From contig CADAAI010000005.1 in NCBI GenBank assembly GCA_902785925.1, positions 1-64,000 of the forward strand: a DNA stretch of 64,000 bases, read 5' to 3'. A model generated the notes under the pieces. That model made no database searches. It was not told where the DNA came from and was given only the letters and a program-made list of their open reading frames with translations. This stretch comes from an uncultured Bacteroidales bacterium. GTDB lineage: Bacteria; Bacteroidota; Bacteroidia; Bacteroidales; Muribaculaceae. Shown here in pieces: positions 1-9,157 of this stretch; the stretch's first letter is position 1, and the number at the start of each line of letters is the position of its first letter. Position numbers and translations under genes: made by a program.

Positions 1-106
1 TGACACACGAGGCGTTAAACTCACCATCCGTTACACATTCAACAGTGTGAACACCTCATTCCGCAACGCACAAATCAACAAAAGCAGTGACGGACGTGTG
101 GACTAA
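1..106 (+). CDS. C-terminal end of an outer-membrane beta-barrel protein (partial)
   Basis: The first 106 bases hold an open frame (frame 2) that enters from the left edge and stops at TAA 104-106. The roughly 34 visible residues include a segment reading VKLTIRYTFNS followed by a polar tail. An alternating hydrophobic/aromatic last strand with a short polar tail is how TonB-dependent receptors and related Bacteroidota outer-membrane barrels end, so a barrel protein is the likeliest call. The fragment is too short to name the substrate or confirm the family. A perfect hairpin at 183-215 would terminate it. Confidence 0.5.
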   Translation, partial: DTRGVKLTIRYTFNSVNTSFRNAQINKSSDGRVD

Positions 107-182
107 CAATGATCTTTAATTTTATCACAACGACTTTTAGCTATTTCCATCCCTGTAGCGTCACGTGATTTTAGAAAAGACA

Positions 183-215
183 AAGGCAATAGATTGATTG
201 TCAATCTATTGCCTT
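183..215. terminator. Bidirectional intrinsic terminator
   Basis: Perfect 15-bp inverted repeat (183-197 with 201-215) with a 3-base loop. It is followed by GTTTT on the plus strand and by TGTCTTTT on the minus strand. It separates the barrel gene end on the plus strand from the tRNA-Ser/rpe side on the minus strand and can serve both. Confidence 0.8.
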
Positions 216-223
216 GTTTTCAG

Positions 224-310
224 CGGAAAGACAGGGATTCGAACCCTGGAACCCCGAAAGGGGTTAACGGTTTTCGAGACCGCCCCGTTCGACCACTCCG
301 GCATCTTTCC
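224..310 (-). tRNA. tRNA-Ser (anticodon CGA)
   Basis: Read on the minus strand, this 87-base segment folds as a class II tRNA. The acceptor stem GGAAAGA (5') pairs with TCTTTCC (3'), followed by discriminator G. The anticodon loop is CTCGAAA, giving anticodon CGA (reads UCG, serine). A long GC-rich variable arm and a TTCGAAT T-loop are present. The long variable arm supports serine over other decodings. The 3' CCA is not encoded, so it must be added after transcription. It lies just downstream of rpe on the same strand. Confidence 0.95.
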
Positions 311-385
311 AATGGTCTATTTCTGTTTAGCGGGTGCAAATTTAGTACTTTTTTCTCAAACCGCGAAAATTATCTTCAAAAAACT

Positions 386-1030
386 TTACAAATTAACCAA
401 TGTCTCAATTGCTGCCAGAGGATCGGAAGCCTTAAACACATAATTGCCTGCCACTAGCACATCGGCACCAGCTTCGGCCAACTGACGTCCCGTAACATCG
501 TTCACTCCGCCATCCACTTCAATTACTGCTTTCGATCCTGTCTCGGCAATCAATGCTCGCAACTCCTTAACTTTATTGAGGGTGTTAGGTATAAACTTCT
601 GTCCTCCAAAACCAGGATTTACCGACATGAGCAGCACCAAGTCGAGTTGAGCCACTATGTCGCGCAATAGGCACACTGGCGTAGCAGGATTGATGGTTAC
701 ACCGGCTTTCATGCCAGCATCATGAATCTGCTGCACCACACGATCTAGATGATTACATGCCTCAAAGTGAACATTCATAATCTCGGCGCCACAGTCTCGA
801 ACCTCATTGATAAACTTCTGTGGCTCAACAATCATCAAGTGAACATCAAGAGGCTTTTTGCACAACTGTTGCACATATTTTATCACAGGGAAACCAAAAG
901 ATATATTGGGCACAAACACACCATCCATTACATCTAGATGCAGCATTTGGGCTTTACTGTGGTTTATCATTTCTAAGTCACGTGCCAGGTTTCCAAAATC
1001 GGCACTCAGGAGTGAAGGAGAAACTATCAT
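386..1030 (-). CDS. rpe: Ribulose-phosphate 3-epimerase
   Basis: Interconverts D-ribulose 5-phosphate and D-xylulose 5-phosphate in the non-oxidative pentose phosphate pathway; a cytosolic TIM-barrel metalloenzyme. The 214-residue product has the family landmarks in order: SPSLLSADF at the N-terminus, HLDVMDGVFVPN (metal ligands and catalytic Asp), NVHFEA, MSVNPGFGGQKF (phosphate-side loop) and IEVDGGV near the end. Length is normal for the family and the ATG start places the first barrel strand correctly. It begins 25 bases after the dedA stop on the same strand, so the two are probably one transcript from a promoter near 1880. Confidence 0.97.
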   Translation of the reverse strand: MIVSPSLLSADFGNLARDLEMINHSKAQMLHLDVMDGVFVPNISFGFPVIKYVQQLCKKPLDVHLMIVEPQKFINEVRDCGAEIMNVHFEACNHLDRVVQQIHDAGMKAGVTINPATPVCLLRDIVAQLDLVLLMSVNPGFGGQKFIPNTLNKVKELRALIAETGSKAVIEVDGGVNDVTGRQLAEAGADVLVAGNYVFKASDPLAAIETLVNL

Positions 1031-1055
1031 AGTTTTTGGTTTTAGTTGCTAGTTC

Positions 1056-1850
1056 TTAATCATTAGTTTTCGTATCGCTATTCTCAGAGTTCTCAGTTTT
1101 GCTTTTCTTCTTGCCCTTAAATACCTTATATATAATATAGGCAACTACAAGACCGAGCAATGTGAAACCTGCAATTTTCAGGTAATGGTTATAATGCTCC
1201 AGTTGTGCAAAGAACTGGCTGTCGTCGGGTACCACTCGATAAAGCAGATAGCCAAGACCAGCTAGCACCACGTTCCAGATACCTGCACCCAAAATAGTGA
1301 AAAAACTGAATGTGCCAAAGTTCATGCGCGACAAGCCGGCAGGTATTGATATCAAATGCCTCACAGCAGGCAGCAAACGGCCAAAGAAGATTGAAATCGA
1401 TCCTTTCTTCTGGAAATACTGCTCAGCTCGCTCCATCTTCTCTTTCGACAACCTAAGGAAATGACCAACCTTGCTATCGGCAAAAGCATATATAATTGGA
1501 CGGCCTATCAACAATGACAGTCCATAATTAATTGCCGAACCGAGATAGGCTCCAGCAGTAGCAACCAAAATTACTACCCAGAAGTCTAGGCAGGAATTGG
1601 CCTGTAGCGAAAAATAGGCTGCAGGAGGCACAACCACCTCGCTTGGCAGGGGTATCACTGAGCTCTCTATTGCCATGAGCACAAGGATTGTCCAGTAGTT
1701 CATATGGTCCTTGAACCAATAATACAGATCCTCGGCCCACGACGAATGAGAAACAGCTGTTGCAGCGGCATCTTGCGCGAAGCAAGTATTAGCAACCATA
1801 ATAATGGCTACAAAAGCAAGAATTGTTGTTATCGTTTTATTGCGGTTCAT
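1056..1850 (-). CDS. DedA-family (SNARE-associated/VTT) membrane protein
   Basis: Integral inner-membrane protein of the DedA superfamily, whose members act in lipid (undecaprenyl phosphate or phospholipid) flipping and membrane homeostasis. The 264 residues start with a hydrophobic segment ending AQDAA that looks like a signal peptide, then a re-entrant/transmembrane core with the diagnostic FGRLLPAVRHLISIPAG segment (basic residues and prolines in the VTT domain). It ends with two transmembrane helices and a Lys/Asn-rich cytosolic tail. Upstream of rpe in what looks like a two-gene unit. The lipid substrate cannot be inferred. Confidence 0.9.
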   Translation of the reverse strand: MNRNKTITTILAFVAIIMVANTCFAQDAAATAVSHSSWAEDLYYWFKDHMNYWTILVLMAIESSVIPLPSEVVVPPAAYFSLQANSCLDFWVVILVATAGAYLGSAINYGLSLLIGRPIIYAFADSKVGHFLRLSKEKMERAEQYFQKKGSISIFFGRLLPAVRHLISIPAGLSRMNFGTFSFFTILGAGIWNVVLAGLGYLLYRVVPDDSQFFAQLEHYNHYLKIAGFTLLGLVVAYIIYKVFKGKKKSKTENSENSDTKTND

Positions 1851-1874
1851 CTATTATTGCTGATTTAGTGACGG

Positions 1875-1882
1875 CAAAGTTA
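1875..1882 (-). promoter_or_regulatory. Bacteroidota -7 element for dedA-rpe
   Basis: The minus strand reads TAACTTTG, a full match to TAnnTTTG, about 25 bases before the dedA ATG and just outside the end of the upstream glycosylase gene. No convincing -33 TTTG lies at the right distance, so confidence is moderate. Confidence 0.5.
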
Positions 1883-1893
1883 CAAATAATTTG

Positions 1894-2484
1894 TCACACA
1901 TCATAACCAAGCTGCCTAAACATAGCGCGATAGGCATCGGCTTTCTTCTCAAGCGATAGTGGATAGGCTCTCGACGACGATGGCATGCGATAAAGGTCGA
2001 AAGCGTGACCATTGCAGCAGCAATGCACCATATCACCCATCTTGGGCACCTCTACCCCAGCCTTCTCGGCTATCACACCTGTCGCCTTTTCTCCTGCTGT
2101 GACAATTGCTTTTATTGTGGGCCTAATCTTGAAAAACTCATCCAGGTTGATTGTCTCAACTATATCGAGAAACTTGTCGCTTGCATTATCCTTGAGACGA
2201 CGCACACGTGTAGCTGTGTCATAGAGAGCAATCTTCTTTTTGTTGAGAAACAACTTCAGGAGTGTCAAATCAAAACGCTTCTCTGCATCAATCCAAAAAT
2301 GGTTCTTGTCTCCAAAAAAGATAAGACCAGCGATTCTCCACATATCGTTCATTTTGTTGGGATAATAGAATTCCATCGACCAGCGCTCAGGCTTTGGAGG
2401 GAATGTGCCAAGCATCAACACCACTGCCCCATCAGGCAAAAAAGGCTCGAAAGGATGCTGCTCTATGGGTATGTCATTATTCAT
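1894..2484 (-). CDS. Uracil-DNA glycosylase superfamily protein
   Basis: The 196-residue protein carries the uracil-DNA-glycosylase fold signature: a GTFPPKPERWS motif after the first hydrophobic strand (MLGTFPP, where the catalytic water/uracil loop sits), a YYPNKMNDMWR segment and a late MPSSSRAY segment in the position of the DNA-intercalating loop. Such proteins are found widely in Bacteroidota and are annotated only at superfamily level. The role is presumably removal of uracil or another damaged base. Its own promoter lies at 2504-2535. No partner gene nearby explains it further. Confidence 0.8.
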   Translation of the reverse strand: MNNDIPIEQHPFEPFLPDGAVVLMLGTFPPKPERWSMEFYYPNKMNDMWRIAGLIFFGDKNHFWIDAEKRFDLTLLKLFLNKKKIALYDTATRVRRLKDNASDKFLDIVETINLDEFFKIRPTIKAIVTAGEKATGVIAEKAGVEVPKMGDMVHCCCNGHAFDLYRMPSSSRAYPLSLEKKADAYRAMFRQLGYDV

Positions 2485-2503
2485 AACTTACATTTCAACA
2501 TCA

Positions 2504-2535
2504 CAAAGATACTACAATCTAAGATACACACCAAA
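2504..2535 (-). promoter_or_regulatory. Bacteroidota promoter for the glycosylase-family gene
   Basis: On the minus strand TTTG (2535-2532) is followed after 20 bases by TATCTTTG (2511-2504). This matches both consensus boxes and the spacing, and lies about 20 bases upstream of the ATG at 2484. Confidence 0.75.
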
Positions 2536-2545
2536 TAGTGAACAA

Positions 2546-2577
2546 CAAAAAATATGCCCCACTTATGCAGGGCATAT
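2546..2577 (-). terminator. Intrinsic terminator of the glycogen operon
   Basis: An 8-bp inverted repeat (ATATGCCC at 2552-2559 with GGGCATAT at 2570-2577). On the minus strand it is followed directly by a run of T, 26 bases downstream of the phosphorylase stop. Confidence 0.75.
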
Positions 2578-2602
2578 CGTTGTCAATTATTGCGATGGTT
2601 GA

Positions 2603-5158
2603 TTAGAACCACTTGGTGTAAGCAAAGTCCTGACGGTGTGGCAGGTTCTTGTTCCATGGATAAGCACGGAACGAGAGACGGAATATGCCAGTGTCCTTAA
2701 TGCGGTCGTTAAGCTGATAGGTGAGGATATCGCCATCCTCATCAACAACCTTCATTGGCAGTGTGCTATGGAACTTGGTTTCTCCGTCAACATCATGGTA
2801 AACCACAAGCTCCAAGCCAACGCTACGACCCAGGCCGGCAGTATTGAGCTTAACAGTAGCCTCTACCTTACCGTTATTGATTGAGATATCGTAGAACGAA
2901 TCGCTCAACTGCATATCTTCAACCTCAACATTGTCCCAATTTTCGGCCACATGCTCCTTCCAGGCTACAATCTCACGCACGAGAGCATAATCGTTTGCGC
3001 GAAGCTTCTTGCTGCGTGCTGCTTCCTTGCTGTAGAAACGATCGATGTAGTCCTTCATCATGCGCGACATGGTGTAGTTAGGAGCAATCTGTGAAATAGA
3101 GTTCTTGATATACTGAATCCACTCGGGTGAATAGCCCTTGCTGTTCTTCGCAAAGTACAGTGGGATTATCTCGTTCTCGAGCATCGAGTAAATTGTCGCT
3201 GCATCAAGCTTATCCTGCATGCTCTGATCGGTGTAGGTGCGATGTGAAGTCAATGCCCATCCAGCACCCTCGCGATAGCCTTCATACCACCATCCGTCAA
3301 GTACCGAGAAGTTAAGCAAACCATTCATCTCGGCCTTTTCACCACTAGTACCCGATGCCTCGAGAGGACGGGTTGGGGTGTTGAGCCATATGTCAACACC
3401 AGTAATCAATCGCTTCGACACTGTCATGTCGTAGTTCTCAAGGAAGATAATCTTGCCCAAGAACTCTGGCATCTTCGAAATCTCGACAATTCGCTTAATC
3501 AAGTCTTTACCAGCACCATCGGCAGGGTGTGCTTTACCAGCAAAGATGAATTGAACTGGGAACTTCTCGTTGTTAACGATGCGCGACAAGCGGTCAAGGT
3601 TGGTAAACAACAGGTGTGCACGCTTGTAGGTAGCAAAACGACGGGCAAAACCAATGAGCAGTGCGTTGGGGTTAATCTTGTCAACAATCGACATGATGCG
3701 TGTGGGATCGCCTTGGTTCTTGAGCCAAGTGGCGCGGAAGTCACGTCTTACAAAGTTGATAAACTTGTTCTTCAACTGCATACGCAGGTCCCAAATCTCC
3801 TCGTCAGGTACGTTCTGGATAGGAGCCCAAGTCGCCATGTCTTCCTGCTTGTCGAGATAGTTGGCACCGAACACCTTAGAATAGTATTCTTTCCACTCCG
3901 ACGCAGCCCATGTGGGCATGTGAACGCCATTGGTAACATAACCAACATGCGACTCCTCGGGAGCATAACCTTTCCATACACCAGCGAACATCTTCTTCGA
4001 CACCTCTCCGTGCAACCAGCTCACGCCGTTACTCTCCTGAGTTGTGTTAAGTGCAAACACGCTCATCGAGAATTTTTCCTGAGTATCAGGATTCTCACGA
4101 CCCATGTTCATCAGGTCATTCCAGGTGATGCCAAGTTTGGCAGGGAACTCACCCATATAACGTCCAAACAGACCCTCATCAAAGTAGTCGTGACCAGCAG
4201 GAACTGGAGTGTGCACTGTGTAGAGCGACGAAGCCCTTACAACCTCGAGTGCCTCATTGAAGCTCAAGCCCTCGTCCTGCACGTAGTCAACAAGACGTTG
4301 GAGATTAAGCAGTGCGGCATGACCCTCGTTGCAATGGTAAATCTGAGCTTTAATGCCAAGTTTCTTGAGCATAAGCATACCACCAATACCCAAAAGATAC
4401 TCCTGCTTGATGCGGTTCTCCCAATCACCACCATAGAGCTGGTGGGTAATCGAGCGGTCGAAATCGCTGTTCTTGTCAAGGTCGGTATCAAGGAGATATA
4501 GGTTCATTCGGCCCACATTCACCTTCCAAATATTGGCATATACCACGCGACCTGGATAAGGCACCTCAAGTATCATCTGTTGGCCATCCTTATCAATCAC
4601 TGGCTCAATGGGCAGGTGATTAAAGTTTTGGGGCTCATAGTTGGCTATCTGTTGGCCATCCATCGAAAGAGTCTGGGTGAAATATCCATAGCGATACAAG
4701 AAACCAACCGCTGTCATATCAATGCGACGGTCGCTGGCCTCCTTAATATAGTCGCCGGCAAGGATTCCCAAGCCGCCCGAGTAAATCTTCAGTGCATTGC
4801 ACAGACCATACTCCATGCTGAAATAAGCCACCGAAGGAAACTCAGGACGAGTGGGTTGATCCATATATTCCTTGAAATGTTTATAGATTACGTCAATTTT
4901 TGCCACCAGTTCGGTGTTTTTACTAAGTTCCTCGAGCTTTGATGCTGGCATTTTATTAAGCATCATCACGGGGTTCTCACCCGATGCACGCCACAGCTCG
5001 CGGTCAAGATGATGGAACATCGACTTTGCCTCACTGTTCCACACCCACCACAGGTTTCTTGAAAGCTCGTCAAGCTTTTTCAGGTTGGCGGGCAATTCAC
5101 TTTTCACTGTAAGATTTCTCCACACAGGAGAATTTGAATTACTAACTTTAATTTTCAT
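2603..5158 (-). CDS. glgP: Alpha-glucan (glycogen/maltodextrin) phosphorylase
   Basis: Phosphorolysis of alpha-1,4-glucan to glucose 1-phosphate, PLP-dependent, cytosolic. The 851-residue protein belongs to the alpha-glucan phosphorylase subfamily that starts with a DUF3417 domain (about residues 15-115, LSRNLWWVWNSEAK) and is shorter and distinct from the classical GlgP/MalP group. Phosphorylase hallmarks: YFSMEYGL, GGLGILAGDY, YTVHTPVPAGHDYF, and EASGTSGEKAEMNG, with Lys608 in the position of the PLP Schiff-base lysine. It begins 33 bases after the glycogen synthase stop, and the two form a synthesis/degradation operon ending at the hairpin at 2552-2577. Confidence 0.95.
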   Translation of the reverse strand: MKIKVSNSNSPVWRNLTVKSELPANLKKLDELSRNLWWVWNSEAKSMFHHLDRELWRASGENPVMMLNKMPASKLEELSKNTELVAKIDVIYKHFKEYMDQPTRPEFPSVAYFSMEYGLCNALKIYSGGLGILAGDYIKEASDRRIDMTAVGFLYRYGYFTQTLSMDGQQIANYEPQNFNHLPIEPVIDKDGQQMILEVPYPGRVVYANIWKVNVGRMNLYLLDTDLDKNSDFDRSITHQLYGGDWENRIKQEYLLGIGGMLMLKKLGIKAQIYHCNEGHAALLNLQRLVDYVQDEGLSFNEALEVVRASSLYTVHTPVPAGHDYFDEGLFGRYMGEFPAKLGITWNDLMNMGRENPDTQEKFSMSVFALNTTQESNGVSWLHGEVSKKMFAGVWKGYAPEESHVGYVTNGVHMPTWAASEWKEYYSKVFGANYLDKQEDMATWAPIQNVPDEEIWDLRMQLKNKFINFVRRDFRATWLKNQGDPTRIMSIVDKINPNALLIGFARRFATYKRAHLLFTNLDRLSRIVNNEKFPVQFIFAGKAHPADGAGKDLIKRIVEISKMPEFLGKIIFLENYDMTVSKRLITGVDIWLNTPTRPLEASGTSGEKAEMNGLLNFSVLDGWWYEGYREGAGWALTSHRTYTDQSMQDKLDAATIYSMLENEIIPLYFAKNSKGYSPEWIQYIKNSISQIAPNYTMSRMMKDYIDRFYSKEAARSKKLRANDYALVREIVAWKEHVAENWDNVEVEDMQLSDSFYDISINNGKVEATVKLNTAGLGRSVGLELVVYHDVDGETKFHSTLPMKVVDEDGDILTYQLNDRIKDTGIFRLSFRAYPWNKNLPHRQDFAYTKWF

Positions 5159-5191
5159 ATAATTAATATTGAATATATTTCGGTTTATTCT

Positions 5192-6823
5192 TTATTTTCG
5201 TGAACAACGCTCTTCAGCTTTTGCCAAGGCAGTAGCGTAAGCCTTGGTGTAATACTCCATGAAATGATCCCATGTAGCTTGCTTCGACGTTGCCTTAGCA
5301 GCACGGCGCAAACTGTCATGCTCGCGATTTGTCATGTTGTTGATAGCAACAGTAGCATCCACTATCTGTTCAAGGGCTTCATCATAGTTTGAGTCATTAC
5401 GGTGTATCACTTTCACACCAGTCTTTTTCTCATTATTGCCTAGTTCCTTCTCGACCCACTGACCAAATCCAGCAAGATTGGTGGTGATTGTGGGCACGCC
5501 CATGGCAACACTCTCAAGTGGTGTATATCCCCATGGCTCGTAGTAGGATGGAAATATCGACAAATCAAATCCAGTGAGAAGGTCATAATAGCACATGTCA
5601 AAAATACCATCATCGCCATTAAGATAGGATGGCGCATATATTACAAAAACATCTTCGCCAGCTTGATTGCGAAAACCCAGGTAGTTCATCTTGCCATAAA
5701 TGGCATCGCTGTCCTCATTATAGATGCTATGAGTGATGATGGGGTTAAAAAGCCCTACAGCCTTTTGTCTTGCCAATGCATCTTTAAGGTCATGACGAGC
5801 TTCTTGTGTCCAACCAGGAACCAGCACAAATGCTACAATCTTGCGACTCAATGTCGCCTCGGGCATGTGTCTGAGTACGTTCATTGTGTCAAGATACAGG
5901 TCGATTCCTTTATTGCGCATTTCACATCTACCACTGTTTACAACAAGCATGGTTTCATCGCCCAACTCCTCTCCTATAAGAGCGCTGGCCACAGCAAGCA
6001 AGCGCTTGCGTGCCGCACCGCGAGCAGCTGTATATTTCACACCTTTGGGAACATAGTTTTGCTCAAAAGCATTGGGTGTGACAAATGGACGACGCTCGAG
6101 CAGCTGCTCGCACTCACGAGCCGTCACATTACTAACCGTAGTAAACACGTCGGCCTCGTGGGCTGCACTTTTCTCAAGAGAGTGCTTCGATTCCATGTTA
6201 AGTTCCTGTGCCATCTGGTCACCATTATAACCCTCCATATAGTCATACAAAGGCTTACCGTTACCACAAATGCTACGTCCGATACTAGTTGCATGAGTAG
6301 TAAAAACAGTTGCTACTTGTGGCAGCCGCGATTTCACATAGAGAAGACCCATTCCGGTGGTCCATTCATCGAAATGAGCTACTACCCTATTGGCTTTCTT
6401 AAAGGCCACAAGACTCTCAATCACAAGGGCAGCACCATAGGAAAAAATGCACGACTCGTCATAGTCACCATAACCATGCAATGAATCCACTCCAAACTCT
6501 CTCCACATCTGTGCAAAGAGCTGATTCTTGTAAACATATAGTGAGTTGTAGTCAACAAGAACGGCAAGTGGGTTACCTGGCACTTTCCAGCGACCTGTCT
6601 TTACAGTCATACCCGTAGGGAAATTAGCTTGCACACGCCATTGGTCGAGTACACTTTTTGTGCTCTCGAAAAAGGGGTTGTTTCCGCCCAAATCGGGACC
6701 AATGAAAACAACTTTATCTTTATATTCTTTCTGTAAGGTCTTAGCCTTAGTCGACAGCACGGCATATATGCCGCCAACCTTGTTGCAAACTTCCCAGCTT
6801 GTTTCAAAAAACAGGTCTAACAT
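5192..6823 (-). CDS. Glycogen synthase, GT3 (eukaryotic-like) family
   Basis: Transfers glucose from a nucleotide-glucose donor to the non-reducing end of glycogen. The 543-residue protein is of the GT3 fold seen in animals, fungi and Bacteroidota, not the GT5 GlgA of most bacteria. The N-terminal segment FETSWEVCNKVGGIYAVLSTK is diagnostic, followed by FTTHATSIGR, FTTVSNVTAREC and a C-terminal donor-site region PSYYEPWGYTPLESVAMG with its catalytic glutamates. GT3 enzymes normally use UDP-glucose, so no ADP-glucose pyrophosphorylase is needed, and none is seen here. First gene of the operon; a TAnnTTTG box lies 67 bases upstream. Confidence 0.95.
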   Translation of the reverse strand: MLDLFFETSWEVCNKVGGIYAVLSTKAKTLQKEYKDKVVFIGPDLGGNNPFFESTKSVLDQWRVQANFPTGMTVKTGRWKVPGNPLAVLVDYNSLYVYKNQLFAQMWREFGVDSLHGYGDYDESCIFSYGAALVIESLVAFKKANRVVAHFDEWTTGMGLLYVKSRLPQVATVFTTHATSIGRSICGNGKPLYDYMEGYNGDQMAQELNMESKHSLEKSAAHEADVFTTVSNVTARECEQLLERRPFVTPNAFEQNYVPKGVKYTAARGAARKRLLAVASALIGEELGDETMLVVNSGRCEMRNKGIDLYLDTMNVLRHMPEATLSRKIVAFVLVPGWTQEARHDLKDALARQKAVGLFNPIITHSIYNEDSDAIYGKMNYLGFRNQAGEDVFVIYAPSYLNGDDGIFDMCYYDLLTGFDLSIFPSYYEPWGYTPLESVAMGVPTITTNLAGFGQWVEKELGNNEKKTGVKVIHRNDSNYDEALEQIVDATVAINNMTNREHDSLRRAAKATSKQATWDHFMEYYTKAYATALAKAEERCSRK

Positions 6824-6889
6824 GTTGTTTATAGAAACCTTTTAATTATTTTTATTTTGCAATAAATGCTATAAATATGATTGAAAGTG

Positions 6890-6897
6890 CAAATATA
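6890..6897 (-). promoter_or_regulatory. -7 element for the glycogen operon
   Basis: The minus strand reads TATATTTG, a full match to TAnnTTTG, 67 bases before the glycogen synthase ATG. The expected -33 box is weak. It sits in the AT-rich 345-base gap 6824-7168, which holds divergent promoters and no gene. Confidence 0.55.
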
Positions 6898-7060
6898 CAA
6901 TAAATTATTCATTTATGAACTATAATACACGCAAAACACGATTTTTGTTTTTATGCAATCCTTTGACATAACTAAGATTATTGAATTTATTTTGACATGA
7001 AAAACACACAGTATTTGACTAATTTCACTGCTGAAAACCTCTTAAAAAATCTTTCATTAT

Positions 7061-7091
7061 TTTGCTAAATTTCTATTTTTATTTAATTTTG
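7061..7091 (+). promoter_or_regulatory. Bacteroidota promoter for the LysM/barrel gene pair
   Basis: TTTG at 7061-7064, 19 bases, then TAATTTTG at 7084-7091. Both boxes and the spacing are textbook. Predicted start of transcription is near 7097, giving a leader of about 70 bases before the ATG at 7169. Confidence 0.8.
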
Positions 7092-7168
7092 CAGTTTTAG
7101 ATAGTATTTTCTTTTATGAATGTTAGACTATCATCATTTTTTAATACACTTTTCTACTTGATATACAA

Positions 7169-9157
7169 ATGATTATTAAACATTTTCTGTCTATAGCCAT
7201 CCTATTGGTAACAGCAGTGGCACCAGCCAGTGCCAAAATCAATCTGCCCACCAAGAAATTGGGCAACGAAAATTATTACTACTACGAGGTAAAGAAAAAT
7301 GAGACGATCTTTGATATCGCCAACAAAATTGGCGTCAGCAAAGATGACATCATTAAGTTCAACCCATCGGCTAAAAACGGACTAGTCAAGAAACAACTCT
7401 TATTCTTGCCCGTTAAGGAGTTTGACGGCACAGCTAAAGCTGCAGCCACTCGCCGCGCCAACATTAACGTGCCCAACAATGCGGCAACCCACATCGTCAA
7501 GAGCGGTGAGAGTGTCTACGGAATTGCTAAGGCCTACAACGTAACAGAGAGCGAGCTACTCGAAGCCAACCCATCAATCAACAATGGTTTGCAAATAGGT
7601 GACCAACTCATAATTCCCGCCAAGGTGGTTTCTCAAAGTAGTGACCCATATATTTATCACACTGTAGGACAGGGTCAAACGCTCTATGGCATTGCCAAGA
7701 CTTATAACACAACTATAGAGAAACTTATCGAAGCAAACCCAGGAATTTCAGGAGCTAACCTAAAGGCCAATGATGTCATCCGTGTGGTTCCAAACACCAC
7801 TCAGGATATTATTGTCAACAAAGACATCTTCCAGTTCACCCCCTATGTGGTTGCCGACGGTGACACCTATCAAAGTGTTGCACAAGCCAATGGAATAACA
7901 GTTGAACAACTACGTGCCGCCAACCCCGACATGAAGAAACTCAAGAAGGGTAAAACAATTTACATCCCTCGCAAGGCTATCGACAAACAACTTGTCAACA
8001 CTTCGACCCTTAATGAGAAACAAATAGAAGAGGCCTATAAAGACAAAATTGACGGCATCTATGAGGATGTAATTGCTCCCAACAAGAACAACAGCATAGA
8101 TATTAGCGTTATTTTGCCATTCCAACTTGGAATGAAAGATCAAACTAGAAATGCTGCCAACTATGTGGAGTTCTACAACGGTTTCTTGCTCGCACTCGAC
8201 AGCGTCGGTTCAAAACTCACCAAACCACTGAACCTAAACGTTTACGACACTAAACATAATCTTAATGTTACCGATAGCCTTTTGGCTATTGACAAACTGA
8301 AGACAAGCGATATTATCATAGCACCTTCCGAACCAAAGCAGCTTGAAAAGATTCTGAACTATGGCAAAAACAACAACATCGACGTACTCAACTGCTTTGC
8401 AACTCAAAACGATGACTACATCAATAATAGTCGTGTAATGCAAGTCAACATCCCATCACCTTATCTCAACGCACGCATCAATGAGTATCTCGACACTAAG
8501 TTTAAGGACTATGTGCTTGTCTACCTTGATGATCCTCAGGAAGAGAACAAGGATATCTACGAGGACATCAAGAAGCATGCATCTGAGGTAAAGCACCAAA
8601 ATAAGACTCTAACTATTGCTTCAGAGTTGTCGGGAAAGACTTTATCAAAGTATCTTGAACCTGGTTCAAGCTATCTATTCATTCCTGCTAACGGCAAGGA
8701 GAGCCTACTTAACAAGTTTGCTGCTGGACTTATCGAGGCAAAGAAGACACGCATCGACTGCGACCTCGAGTTACTTGGTCACCCTGAATATACAATGTAT
8801 ATCAAGAAGCATAAAGATGAACTTATGGCAATGGACACTCACATCTATTCTCGATTCTACCTGCCCACTAGCGAGAAGGTCAATGACATCAAGAATAGAT
8901 ATGTCAAGACTTTCGGCTCTCAGCCATCAAACAGCACTCCAAACATGAGCGTCTTTGGTTTTGATGTAGGTATGTTCCTGGTAAATGCTTACGTAAAAGG
9001 TGTCATTCCTGGTTCTAAGCAGTCGGCTTATAATGGCATACAGACCAACTTTAACTTTGAACGTGCCAACAACTGGGCTGGTTACATCAACAAGTCGGTA
9101 AGAATAATTCACCTAACACCCAAGAATGATCTAATTATTCAGGACCTGAATGATTAA
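7169..9157 (+). CDS. LysM-repeat periplasmic protein with a type-1 periplasmic-binding-like domain
   Basis: The 662-residue product begins with a signal peptide (cleavage near ASA-K23). It then has four LysM peptidoglycan-binding modules at about residues 38-82, 107-150, 163-207 and 223-267; each has the VKxGET..IA.......LxxxNP pattern and ends in LFLP, IIP, VVP or YIP. The C-terminal half (about 310-660) alternates beta/alpha and resembles a type-1 periplasmic binding fold (SVILPFQLGM, YNGFLLALD, FDVGMFLVNAYV). It may anchor at the cell wall and sense or scaffold peptidoglycan synthesis, by loose analogy with LpoA; that role is inference. Its stop overlaps the next ATG by 8 bases, so the two products are probably made together. 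Confidence 0.8.
   Translation: MIIKHFLSIAILLVTAVAPASAKINLPTKKLGNENYYYYEVKKNETIFDIANKIGVSKDDIIKFNPSAKNGLVKKQLLFLPVKEFDGTAKAAATRRANINVPNNAATHIVKSGESVYGIAKAYNVTESELLEANPSINNGLQIGDQLIIPAKVVSQSSDPYIYHTVGQGQTLYGIAKTYNTTIEKLIEANPGISGANLKANDVIRVVPNTTQDIIVNKDIFQFTPYVVADGDTYQSVAQANGITVEQLRAANPDMKKLKKGKTIYIPRKAIDKQLVNTSTLNEKQIEEAYKDKIDGIYEDVIAPNKNNSIDISVILPFQLGMKDQTRNAANYVEFYNGFLLALDSVGSKLTKPLNLNVYDTKHNLNVTDSLLAIDKLKTSDIIIAPSEPKQLEKILNYGKNNNIDVLNCFATQNDDYINNSRVMQVNIPSPYLNARINEYLDTKFKDYVLVYLDDPQEENKDIYEDIKKHASEVKHQNKTLTIASELSGKTLSKYLEPGSSYLFIPANGKESLLNKFAAGLIEAKKTRIDCDLELLGHPEYTMYIKKHKDELMAMDTHIYSRFYLPTSEKVNDIKNRYVKTFGSQPSNSTPNMSVFGFDVGMFLVNAYVKGVIPGSKQSAYNGIQTNFNFERANNWAGYINKSVRIIHLTPKNDLIIQDLND

Noticed and set aside
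3527..4501. A 324-codon open frame on the plus strand opposite the phosphorylase gene
   Set aside because: It lies entirely antisense to a gene with clear family motifs; its product has no recognisable features and the frame is open because of the codon bias of the real gene.
5663..6484. A 273-codon open frame opposite the glycogen synthase gene
   Set aside because: Antisense shadow of the GT3 gene, no motifs, no promoter.
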